Source: Dromaius novaehollandiae
Taxonomy: Eukaryota > Chordata > Aves > Casuariiformes > Dromaiidae
Length of the DNA stretch: 64,000 nucleotides
Direction of reading: 5' to 3'
Assembly: GCF_036370855.1 (NCBI RefSeq)
Contig: NC_088100.1
Coordinates: 35,414,563 to 35,478,562, forward strand
Numbering within the stretch: position 1 is the first letter of the stretch; every line of letters starts with the position of its first letter. The position numbers and the translations under genes are program-made. Shown here piece by piece: positions 13,101 through 25,700 of this stretch. A model generated the notes under the pieces. It was given only the letters and a program-made list of their open reading frames with translations. It was not told the origin of the DNA and ran no database searches.

Positions 13101-15168
13101 CTAAAACCTCTAGGAAGCACCTTGGTTATCTCAGGAAAGTTTAAAGAGCCAGATCCAAGCCTTATTTACATCAGATCTTTATAGAGAACATTACATCATA
13201 TTCAGTATCATATTCAGTATATATAAAAAAGCCAGGAAAAAAGTTAAGGTGTCTCAGAAAGAATTACATCTAGTAACAGACAGACTTATCATGCTACACT
13301 ACATTTGTGTGTATAAGTCCCAGTATACTGTATAATGGATGTTATACCAGTGTACTGACTTGTGTATAGTGAATAAATGTGAGGGGGAGAAAAAACAGAT
13401 TGTTTATGATACCAGTATTTGAATGAGACTTTATTGGGTTAATCATAAAAAGAATAAAAATCTAAGTATATATATTTTTTATACCTTCTGCTCACATATC
13501 CTAATGATAAATATTAAAAGTTTAGAGGATGGAAAGCTTCTTCCTGTACTGATCCACTGAAGACTTTGCCTGCTGAGGCATTCACTAAAAAGGCTGCTTG
13601 CAGACTTTGACAGCCTCCTGGATCTGAAAGATGTACAAACTACAATTTAAGATTTCCACGTGATGTATCTCTCCACTTCCTAATAGTACCAATACCAACA
13701 GACCATATGAGCTAAGTATCACCCAACTGTAGTTGTCCTGAAGACTCCTTAATTCAGAAAAAGTATGTAGCTGCTACTGGAAAACAACATCCCTTTTCTG
13801 TTGGCGGACCTGTCAGATACCATACACAGAGCATGATAGTCATTTGACTGGCATTTCTTGTTCTCCTACTACTGTACTTGCAACTCAAGGATCAGCATTT
13901 GCCTGTCACAGCTGGGCAAACTGTGTGCTGTGGGCTGCCTTGTCCCATGAAACCAGCTGCACTTTTGCACAATATCTATGAAACAAGACTTATAAATAAT
14001 TAAAATCAGCATTTTTATCAAAATTCTCCAGAAATTTAGAAACTAAATTTGCCCTCCTTTATAAAGATGAACAAATGAGAATTATATGCCTGTTCAGAAT
14101 TGGTCAGAATTGAGGTCATCACTAATAGGACAAGCCCTTGGGCTATAGGCATTGTCTGCAGAACCATGGCATTTGAAAACTTGTTTCTCATGGATATTTT
14201 CTCTCATCATTAAGCCATCATAGCAACTAGTAAACTGAATAGTCTGTGTTAAAAAAGTCCCAGGGGTTGTAGTAGTCTTGGTAGAAATAAACTGACAGTG
14301 CAAAATTTGGATCTGAGACTGGGTTTCAAGCACACTCGAGTTCATGAATAATCAGTTCTAGGAGCTAGTCCCGTTCTAAAGATGGGAAACATTTGCAAAA
14401 TTCCTAACTGGAAATGACTGTCAGACTTCATCAGGATTTGGAGTTATTCATCTCCAGAGTTTTAACTGAAGCCCATGTATAGCTGTAAGTCAAGGCTGAA
14501 GACAAATGGAGGAACTGAAGAAGAAGCCATATACTGTGTGAGTGCATTGCGCTTACAATGCCTTTGTCATTTGTCCCCACTTCTAGTATTACTACATTTT
14601 CCACAGATATCATTTTAAATGTGTATTTACTGCTAACGTGAGTTAATCTAGTGATTACTAGCATGCTGTTGCAAAAACAATACTCAATTTTCATATTTTG
14701 TGTCCTGATCTTGCAGTGAGACCATTAAAAGTTGCATGAACCTTTTTTACTGCTTCTTGAAAACAACAAGATTTCCTGTAGTGCAGTAATGCCTATAGGT
14801 TTTCACGTTCTCTGTATATGTTGTTAGAATTCTGTGCCTTCCTATACTTTGTAAGTGACTACATGATGCCATCTAGTGGCTTAGGCTTCCTTTCCTGTGA
14901 AAAATAAGTTTTGATTACAGGCAGTTTGTCACTCAGTAGGTCTAACTAATTATGTGGCTTGTGACCAAAACCATCATACTTACAACCTGCGTATTTAAAA
15001 TAAACTGATCCTCTAAGCTTAAAAATTTTAAAGCTTATTATTATCCATTTATAACAGGCACAATAAATAATTAATTATTTAGACTAAGGACAAATACACG
15101 GTACACATTCTCATGACATATGCAAATGTATTTGGGCTATTAGTGAAAGAAAGCATAAGGTGCATAGC

Positions 15169-15186
15169 AAAAAAAAAAAAAAAAAA
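15169..15186 (+). repeat. poly-A tract (18 A)
   Basis: An uninterrupted run of A with no recognisable LINE or processed-gene sequence immediately 5' of it, so I treat it as a simple repeat and not as a retroposed tail. Confidence 0.8.
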
Positions 15187-17720
15187 GAATATGATTATAT
15201 GTTTTATATGTTTATAACTTAACAGGGGCCTCTTCACACTTAACAAACATGCTCCACCTGTGGAGGTCACACCTCACTGTCAGTGCAGAATAAGGCCACA
15301 ATGACCCTCATTCTAGTCACTGTAAAGCAAGATGAATCACAGGGGCTCTTTAATTCTATTGGATGTGTTATACCTCCAAACATTACACAGTTCTTTTGGA
15401 AATACACCCTTTCATACCAGGCTCTAAATGCCTCCATTTTACCAGCTATCATTACATTGAAAATGGGTTTCCAGCTTCACTGTTGTTGGCTTCATCCATA
15501 CTGGTAAATATGACCATGTGACTCTCCTTTACCTTCCAAAACAGCATGGCTGCATCCAGACTGCCTACCGGGAGTAATTCCTGGCCTGTGCTCACCTGAA
15601 CCGATCTTGTGCATCATCTAGGAAAGTGTTAGTTGGCACAAGCCAAAACTGCCCTAGGGTCTGCTCTAATTAACTGCCCTAATTAACTGTATAGCCAGTC
15701 ATGTGTCAGTGCTCAGGCCCATATTCTGGACCAGTTTAATTTACTAGTAAAGAAGTATTCTCTCTTTTTTCATAGCTGTTCTTTCAGCTAAGTCCATAAA
15801 GCTGAGTCCCTACTGGACACCTGCCAGCTTGGTAGGTACACAACCATCTGATATTCTGAGAGATGGGACAGCCTGTTCAGAAATAGGTAGCTATTTCTGA
15901 TGCAATACATCATATTTCACACTGGAATGGAAAATAAAGGTTTATGAATATTCTAGCAGCATTACACTAACTTTCTTAGGCCTACAGCACAACCACAGTG
16001 TCGCTGGGCAGCAGGGTTCCTGTTTTAGAGACTTCACTCCTCCGAATTGAAATTTAGGCACATGGAGCATTTCCTATTATGTTTCCAAGGCAAAACTACT
16101 TACAAGTGGACATTTTTTCATAGTTCATGTATACTGATACAGTCCTGAACACATGACCTACATCCATTTCTCATTACCCTTTCTTAAGAAGTTGTCAAGT
16201 TGTCAACACTTTTGATCTTAGGTCATCATGTAAAAGAAGGTGGATAAAATGAACCATACACACTTCTCATAAAAATAATTCAGAAACTCTTTTCTCTTTT
16301 CCCAGCGCACCCTGCGTTCTCCACAGAGATCCTGGAGGAAGCAGTTTCGATGCTCTGCTACATGATGTTTCCCAAACAGCCTTTTCAGTCTAACCTTTCA
16401 TTTTAGGACAGTGAGCTGCTAGCCACTTTCGCTGCAAGACTGTGTAGAATATAAAACGCGTATTACCCTTTTCAGTTTGCTGATGTTTTTTCTAAAGACT
16501 ACAGTTCTCATTCAGCTGTGTGCCCTCTTCCTTTTTGTAGAAAAGTATAATCTGTTGCTATGAGATCAGTAAGACAGTGATAAAGGATACATTCCTAAAA
16601 ATAAGATAGAATTTATATTATTTAATTTTTTCTAAGTGTAATAAGTATCTCACTATCATATATCTACATATATACTACAAATGTATATTTCCATATCTAT
16701 CTCCAATAAATCCAAGTAAAACAACTTAACCATAAACAATGGCATATATGACATCAGGTCTTCTTCCATATTGCGTTCAGATAATATTTTAGAAGATATT
16801 AAGTAATAGAATCAATTTATCCATTCAATTAAGCTTCAAAATTAAATTTCTAACATTTTTATTCAAGGAGTACTCTAACATAAAACTAAAGAACTCTCTT
16901 ACCATAGCCTTTGTCACAGTATTCCAAAAGTTTCTGGGCATTATCCTTTGTTATTGATCAATGTTAAAGAGAAAAGATCAGACATACATCCCGAATGATG
17001 TTTTAAAGTGCATAGAGAGTAAAAACTCCATTCACACCGAGAAAGATTTTGTAGAGTGCCCAAGTGAAATCTGCAAACAGAGTGTGCTGAACGTCTGCCA
17101 TCTGGTCTGTATCATTGGTTAGATTCTAGAAAGTATCTTAGAGTACTTTCATTCTGTGTGAGTGTGGGATGTTCTGCCCACAACATTATGCATATTTTCC
17201 CCTTACATAATGCCCTGGATACGATGAATAAGGTCAATACATACTAGATTTATCAGTAGGAGTAACAGCAGCAAGCAATACATATTTGGCATAATTCATT
17301 TCTGTTTTTTTCATTAGCTGTTACCATGGGGTACTTTAAAACAGGAAAAATATACATAATAATTATGCAAATTTAAATAATGCTGCTTTGATGCAGAAAA
17401 AGGTAAAGGCAAGTTGACATCTTGTTCTTTTAAAAATAGAGCATAAATTTCTACAATAAGGCTTTTAAATTTTCTTTTGACCTTAGTACAATCACCACTC
17501 TGTACTTCATCCCACATACCTCTGACCTGAAACTGAGAACAGATATCTAAGGTATTTGCCTATTTGTATCAAATGCTGCCATCTGAATATATATGAAGAT
17601 ATAAGCCCATTTAAATAATTCACATTTGAATTTGGCATCACAACTAGGCCAAAGTCTCTGCATTTAATATGACAATCATTTTAATCAAACATCAATTCCT
17701 TTAACAAAACTTCTATCACT

Positions 17721-17765
17721 ATACACACACACACACGCATATATGCAAACTATATATATACATAT
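17721..17765. repeat. CA/TA microsatellite
   Basis: A (CA)n run of about 15 bases is followed by alternating AT/TA dinucleotides. This is an interrupted alternating purine-pyrimidine tract. Confidence 0.8.
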
Positions 17766-20700
17766 GTACCCATATAGTATGTGGCATTACTAACCAAGGT
17801 TGTTTGACAAATCCCATTCTAAGATCCTGTCTTTCATTTCCTATAATTTTCTCAAACCCTAAACATTTGAGTTGAAATTTTTTGTTTCAGGTGCAGGTTA
17901 TTTTTATTTGGTTTGAGGTTTTTTCATTTCAGCAAAAATTTCTCAACCACCTTCTAGCAAAAATTTATTACAACCCTGCTAACACAAAGGTAAATTTTTC
18001 TTTATCTTGTTTTACATAAGAGACCTGATACTTCCGAAGGTGGGTTGCTTTCACAGTGTAAAACACCTATTCATGATCAACTTGTAACCTTCTGAACTGT
18101 CTTATTTTGCACGTGCTTCAGAGGCATATACTTAGAACTTTGCCTGCTTGCTAGAGTTTGGAAGATAATTTCTCTGAAGATTCTGCCTGTATATATTACC
18201 CTACATGCTGGGACATAGAAAAAAAAGCATTTTGCTGAAATCCACCCCTGAAATTCAGTTAGGCTTACCTTATATCCTCATCTGTCTTCCTTTTGTGTTC
18301 TTTTAGCCAGGAATCACTGGTGACATTTCTATCATATGTGGACAGAACAGGAAGATATTGTTATTTTTCTCCTATTACCTATTACCTATTACCAACTTTT
18401 TAAATTAATATTTATTATGTATTTATTTTACCACAGTCATAGGTATTTAAAAATGAGACATTCTTTAGTACATATGTTCTGAAAATACTTGCTCAGACAA
18501 AGTCATACAGTGCATGTCTCAGCATGAGAAATTTTCTCATGCTACAACAGAATATAGGGAAAATTTTAACTGAAATGCAGATTTGGATTTTATTTACAGC
18601 ATACAGTAAATTCAATAGCTTTATTACCGTTTTTCTGTAACACGCAAGACAAAGCTTGTTTTTTTCATTTTCTAGATCAAAATTCAGGGTATCCTTTTAT
18701 GGCTCATTTGAGTCAGGCTAGTGCCTATGCTAAGTGTTTAACGTCTCGAGCAGGGCCTTATCTTGAAAAATCTGTGAGCTGGAGCTATCTTCCTCTGTGG
18801 ATATGTATGTAAACATACTGAGGCCCAACCATAATAAAAATGACAATGTATACTGCTATTCTGAATATCAAAAAAGGAAACTTAGAAAGTTACGTTTCAG
18901 CAGAGAATGAAAAGCTTAGAATGATTGGAATTGACAGAAGAGGGAAAGAGGACACACAGGAAATGGGCACTATTCAAGTTAAATTGGTTTACATCCTCAG
19001 ATTGAGTGCACTATTGAGTCATGTCATTGGCAAACAAACACAGAGGGATACAGTTTGAGCAAAGAATCTACTGTATGTAAAGTAAAAAGTAAAAGAATAA
19101 AGATTTGATTTTAAGAACGGGGTTTATTTGTGGAACTAAATTACTCCCTTTTTAATTTACTTTCATAAATAAATTTTATTTTTAAGAGGTACTGCACACA
19201 ATTATCACATGAGTACCAGAAACTGTGAAAGAGTTAGAAGTTTTGGAAATAAGCTTTAATGAATCATATGTTTTCCATTTGCATTTATACATTATAAAAG
19301 TTATAAAAGTGACAATATCTAACCATTTGCAATGTGTTGACTGAACACTACATGAGTAGTGAGAGAAGTGGAGTGGAGAATCCATTGTACTATATTTTTA
19401 ATTTTAATTCTTGAATTAAAAAGCTACAAAAAATATTTGGCAAGTCCAGTCTCACAGAGCAAGCATTCATTCTGTGATTGAAATATTTAAATAAAAACCT
19501 CATCATTCAATATCGACAAGAAAATCAAACCGTATGCAACAAGGCATTTCAAGATTTCTCAGATGATCAGTCCGAACATGTCTTCTTTTGTAGATGGCTA
19601 CTGCTGACTATTAGAATAAACTGATAAACTTGAACAGTACTAATCTGCCCCCTTGTGACAGACTAAGAAAAAATGTTAGATCAATAAAATCCTGGAGTAC
19701 TTATATTAAAAAAATTGATTGAGAATTCAGGAAGTGAAACTGAAATGAAAGTTGGCCTAAGCTTTTTGATGCTGTTGTGAGAAAGCAGCCTCACTAAATG
19801 CAGTCTGCTAAAAGTCCACTAAAAAGCACCTACTAAGTGCCAGCCATAGAAGAGCTCTGTCATCAATAGTGCTATACCTGCTGATGTCTTAAATTAACTT
19901 GGGCTATTTTCATCTTAACATTGCTGCTTCTTCTATCATGGAGTTCAATGATATGAAAGTGGAAAAACACTTTATAAGATTTGTAAAGTGTTCTGAAGAG
20001 TGAAATGTCAATGCATACTTTCTATAGTTAGTTTAGCCTATTTTTAAGGTTAAGACTCTCAAGATAGTTTTAGGTTGTTTTGTAAACAAAAAGATGTTAG
20101 TGGCACAATCTGGTCAAGCCTAGGTTCCTAAAACTGAAATATTTTCAGGTGCAATTTACTTGACTTTGAAAACATAGTTTCTAAAAGAATAATTTGACAA
20201 GGCAACAAAGTCATTTACAAGGGCACCTGTTCTTTCACTACTGCACGTACATAGTTTAGAAAACCAAGGCTGCCTATCTATGGCCATTTATAAGAGCTGT
20301 TCTTCAGCTCAGTAATTAGAAAGTGCCCTCAAAAACTTGAGAGTCCTTCTTCAGTTTCAGCTTTATAAGGGAATGAAAAATCAAAAAAATATAATCTTTT
20401 AATTTACATTGTAAATCACTTGCAGAAGGACAGTGGTCAACTTCACTCTGATGCATGGACAAGTAGTCTATAAATTGTTATGCTTGCTTAAAACATTGTA
20501 ATTATCTTCATCAAATGCATAGGTCAGCACTATAAAGTGGTATTGCCATAACTACATCATTTCACAAGATGAAAAAGTTATGAAGAAATTTTCATTCTGG
20601 AGATGACAGAAGAGATAAACCCTAACTAAAACTGATTAAAGATGCTGCTTCCACAAGTAAAATGATGCCTGTGTGAGACAGAGGATAAGAATGCTGTGAG

Positions 20701-22529
20701 TTCCCTGTTCCCAGCACATAATGCAGCAGTTAAGAGAATATGTCATACAGCTGTTTTCACAGCAGGTGATAAAGCTAAGAAAAAGAGGGAAGAATATTAT
20801 GGATACAATGATCACAGATTCAGATCACTATATGATACAGACTCTATGAGGTGAAGTTCTCACTTGAATTTCCCGGAGGGACTGACTCAGTATTCTTGTA
20901 ATGGGCATCCCACTGGGGAATGTCAGCATTAGTACACCCTGCTGACTGTAGTACATCATATCTTTTGCTCAGTAAAGGCCATCCTTTAATCTCAGTGACT
21001 CTGATTGCAAGTTTAAAATAGCTGTTGTTGAGTTACTTGTTAACTCACACTGGTGTAACATCAAATTTTGGCTCTCACTATCTAGAAGACTGGACATTCT
21101 TTTCTTTAGAGTTGTTTACTCAAGTAGATCACATAGAAGAAAAAAATCTATAGATTTACCCATTCCAAGACATCATTAGGTATTTTCTATTTTATTTATA
21201 TGCCATGATCTATGCCATCACACAATCATAATCCTAATCAGATGACAAGCAGACTGTGCAGCTGTAAAAAAGCAGATGAAAGGGTTATAAACTTTCTGCA
21301 GCTCTGTCTACTTGGTGTATTTTAGATAGGCCCCAGATCACCCTGCCAATCTTTTGAGCTGACCGAGACATGTGAGTGCAGTTAGCGTAGCACCATGCCA
21401 GAGCTAACAAGGCTCCTACACGGCACGGTAGCAAACTGGGCTGGGCGCTCAGCAAACACACTCTTGCGTGGCCAGTATATCAGAAGTTCGAGGTTGTATC
21501 AGATTTCAGCACAGGCACAGAAAGGCTGTGTCCACTCACAGCGCACCGCACAGGTTACTCTGATGGTAGCCCAGTCTCTAAAAACATAAGAGAATTTGCC
21601 TAGAAACATAAGTGAGGAAAGGACAAGGCATAGAGATATAAAATTATACAGCACTTCCCTGTTTAAGAATAGGGACGTTTGTGTGATTCAAATGCTCCTC
21701 TGGAAGACAGCAAGCCAGTTTAAATTTTCTGGTTAGTCTCTCAGGATAGGATTCATCTCACCAAACAGAGTCTCCTACACTAATCTACATCTGAGCTAGA
21801 CAGACATCTAGATCCACTCTACAGTTCATGGAGAGAAAAAGGAGATTTGAGGGAGAAATTCACCTCATTCTGAAGTAGGCATGTAAAAATATCTCAGATG
21901 AATCATACCTTACAAGTGCTTATTTCCATTAAGTATAAGAGAAGCCCAGACCTCTAGCTCAGATGCCAACTTCAGTACTGCAGGCATCTAAAGCCAAGTA
22001 AGATGAACCCCACTGTACATGCTATGTTCCTACAGAGGAGGAGAACTGTATCTCTTAATGCCACTGGAGAATTTTAGGGCATTAAAAGTTGTGAAGAGCT
22101 CAGATACTGACTCCTGGCCTGGTACCTCTAATGGAATTTTATTTTTACAATACAAATTATTAAAGAACTCTGATCTCTCAGAGTACGTATTGTGATTAAT
22201 TATATATATAATAATATGTTTTGTTCTTAACAATATCTGACTTCACCCACATGTTTAACAAACATCAGCCTGTTTTATACAGATTGTATTATACCCATAT
22301 TACACATCTGTTTCCTAAAACACAAACTAAGGCAAAGCTGATTTTCCAACTTCATATTTAATTACCTAAATAAATTGCCCAGTTCTCTGAAACACATTGG
22401 TCCTCCTGATGGACCTGAACGCTTGACTTTCATCTCCTGGTCCTCTCTTATGTACCCTCAGCCTGAGTATCTTTCTTCTATCAGCTCCACCTTTTCCAGC
22501 ACATCGACTCCTTGCTCCCAACCCAAAAG

Positions 22530-22790
22530 TTCCTGCACGGAAGGGTTTGTGCGGGCGCGGAGGCAGGCGGCGAGGCCGGCAGGCGCGGAGCCGGCAGCGG
22601 TTGGGGTGACCATTGGGCCGGGGGGGGAGGCGGGCGGCACCCCACCCTAGCAGCTCTCCTCGGCTGGCCGGCCGTGGGCTTTCCTGCAGGCACTGAGAGA
22701 GGGAGCGGGGCAGGAATCGCCTCCGGGAACCTCACCAAAGGTTTCTCTGGCGGGTGAACGTCGTTTCTGCTTCAGGAGCGTCATTTTTAG
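22530..22790. promoter_or_regulatory. small orphan CpG island, candidate promoter or first exon
   Basis: An abrupt GC-rich, CpG-dense block (for example 'gtgcgggcgcggaggc' and 'ggccggcaggcgcggagccg') sits in otherwise AT-rich DNA. It contains a GC box in 'gaggcgggcgg' and an inverted CCAAT box ('ccattggg', about 22611-22618), a common pairing in vertebrate housekeeping promoters. The inverted CCAAT would place transcription leftward, but CCAAT boxes work in both orientations. In mammals FILIP1 is the divergent neighbour of SENP6, so a FILIP1 5' noncoding exon is one candidate; a lncRNA promoter is another. The frames open through it are GC-driven and resemble no protein. Confidence 0.5.
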
Positions 22791-25700
22791 TTCTTCCCAA
22801 ACGTCAAAGATTTTCCTTCCTCGCTGGACACATGGGCCTTTCCCTTGGCAACGCAGGAAAGATGTTTTGCTGCCCTGTTTCGAAATCTCCTTTCACCAGG
22901 CAGTTGCCACGAGCCCGTAAGTACCATATGTGAAGTTTTTTTTTAAAAAAAAGCCCAACCCCCTGAAACACTGATGAGGAAACAACGCTTTGGCTTGTGG
23001 ATCCGTAGGGCTAGCGAGATCCTTGTCTGAGCCTACAGTTAGCTCAAGCGTTTTCTCCACGCGCAGGTCTGTGTCCATGTCTGGGTGCTGCTCTTAGTGA
23101 GTGAGAAGCTGCAGTTACTGCTGTCTTAGAAAAGGAAATAATAGACTGTTATCTGTGAACTTTATAATGTAAGTTAAGGGTACGTTGACCCAATTTAGAA
23201 AATATTTTGAACTGTTTCAGCGAGGAGGACAAATTGGTAATGAAGTCAAATATCCTTGTAGCAACTCTGTTTCCTTAAGCAAATTTGCAAGGCTCTGCCT
23301 TCGTGGATATAGGAGAACTCAGATACCTTAAGAGTTTTGCTGTTTTTAGCACCAAAAACTGTTTTAGCCTGTGCTGTGACATGTAATCCCACTCTCTGGA
23401 CTTCCCCTGTGGTCACATACCGGTGCTCTTCAGACTATCAAGCTCTTTTTCCAGTATGTTTCCATGTACTGCTTCTGTATTTTCCTCCAAGCTATTTCCC
23501 CACTGTGCCTTCCTAAAAACCATACCTAGATGAGGGATCTTTAATCAGAGTATTGACATCCCTAAGATCTCTTGCATTTGCCTTTTGCTTGGGTGAAAAT
23601 AAGCTTAACTTTTGCTCACTACTGTTTTAAATGAAGGTTTACAGTTAAATAAACTAGTTCCAACAAAGTTTAATCCAGCCTAGCACAGTATGATTACTGC
23701 CTTCTAATATCCTTGTGAGCCAGAAAGAGGATATTAGTTGAATAGTTCCTCGTTATTATTTCTTAGGGGAATTATTCAATATTTCAGACTGCTCCCCACT
23801 TTTATTTGGACACACTGTCTCATTGTTGTCCATATATTATTATGAGAAAGCAGATACTTCAGGGATTTGCCACTCATCTAATTGCTGAGTGTCAGATTTC
23901 TTCAGAGCTCAAGGTGGTTGAATGCCAGCAGTATCCTGCTCAGTGGCTAACAACTGTCAGAACATTACCCAGGTCCTCTTTGTAGATTCCTTTCACAAAG
24001 AAACTGAATATGGAAAATGTATGCTACAGCTCAGCTAAGAAAATGGATGGTTATTTCTCTCTTTTCTATCGGGAGTATTTCTCTCAATGTTATTCCTTGT
24101 TTTTCTTCATCATATTATTCTTTTTGAAAATCCTCTCCAAATTAACCGATTGCCATCTGGTTTGCCAGGATTTTGTATCAAGGTCATATAAAATACTTCC
24201 AATTCCAAAAATGCATTTGAAGGGTATTAGATGAATTACCAGGGATCTCAATTTTATCACCTTGATCTAGATCCAATAGAAACTTAGAATTTTATAACTT
24301 TTGAACTGCAATGCCTAACCCAGCACCCGGAAGCAGAAAACCAAACTCAGAGATCGGTGCTGAGGTACCGTATACAATGCCTGCAGAGACATATTCCTAG
24401 ATTCTCTGAGACACTCTTGGATCAAAAATGTGACAGTTGAGAAGGTAAACTGCTAAATCTGTATTAGCTCATTCTGCGGTTCAAATATATGAAAAAAATG
24501 GTGGGGTTAAGTTTGTTTAACAGTCTTTACATATCTTAGGTGGTGTTGTCTGCATCGCTTTAATATTAGGTCAAAGGAGACACGTTTTGTCTTCCTGAAG
24601 TCTATGTGAAGACAGAATAATTATGATTTCTCTATATACACAAAAGATATAGACTGTGTTCTCAGATCTGATCCAGAACAAATTTGTATTGTCAACTGAA
24701 TGTGGAGTCATGGCCTTAGACATTAGTACCAGTGTAAGTGGAACAGGAAGACTCCTGAATCTAACCTGTCAGAAACTTTCATGGAAAATACAGCTTGGCT
24801 TTATCTTACTTTAGGCAGCAACTTGGGCTAGGAATCTTGACTAGTTTCTCCAGACCAAGTCCACAGTCTGCAGGGAAAGATGGCCAGAAAGCAAATCAGA
24901 TCTTAGGAGGACTGAATCATCCTCTGAAGATGTTTTTCTTTCTCCCTAAACTGTAGACAAATTACAAGGTGTATAAATTAGGCCCCTTCATTTAAGTGCT
25001 TGAAATTAAATGGCATGCTTTCAGGCCCTAAAGACTGACTACAGCCTGTCTCTTTTGGGTTCCTATATCCTTTCCTATACATGCCTACCCAAAAAAACAA
25101 TCACTTAAAGTTGATGAGTCTGCTCGTATAGTAAGGTATTAGTTTTTAAGAAATACCAGCAAACTTCTTCCCATAACTGACTAGCCCTTATATTTTCTAT
25201 ACATACAGGGAAATAAATAACGAGCATGATTGGAGACATATCAAAAATTCACTTAGAGGTAGGGCTTATGTTAATGATGATATTGTAACATCACATTACA
25301 GCTTACATGAAAATTTCTGCTAATATTTACATATATACAGTACCTCTACAAGCCACACACTGATTTAATTTCCTTTGAGGACATATATATAATTTGCTAT
25401 GTCCTTGTGTAGTTAACTTACCTATTGAACTGATGTTCTATTTATGGAATAATACAGCACATTCTCTAGCAATATGTGGTCATGTAAAAAAAGACCCTAT
25501 CACACAGACACAGGAGGAGATAGAGTAAGGTTGCTATGGGAACCCTAGCTCTAAATGGTCTGGCTTTTGTTGGCTTAAAATCTCAAACATTGCATTGCAT
25601 TAATTATGTTTTGTTGAGGTTCTTTGTACTGAATATAAAATTTGCTGAATTGCTGTTTCAGTCTTACATGTATGTATGCAACATTTTCTAAAACAAAATT

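Larger units (their letters stand above)
3771..22370. other. long intergenic tract, no gene seen
   Basis: About 18.6 kb of AT-rich DNA with open frames mostly under 100 codons, none carrying a recognisable domain or bounded by convincing splice signals. It holds minor low-complexity items: a G-run at about 5049-5064, a poly-A at 15169-15186 and a CA/TA tract near 17.72 kb. It may be the flank between SENP6 and its leftward neighbour, or an intron of that neighbour. Confidence 0.55.

Noticed and set aside
22375-22757. Open frames on both strands through the small CpG island
   Set aside because: Open because of GC-rich composition; low-complexity translations without homology or splice support.
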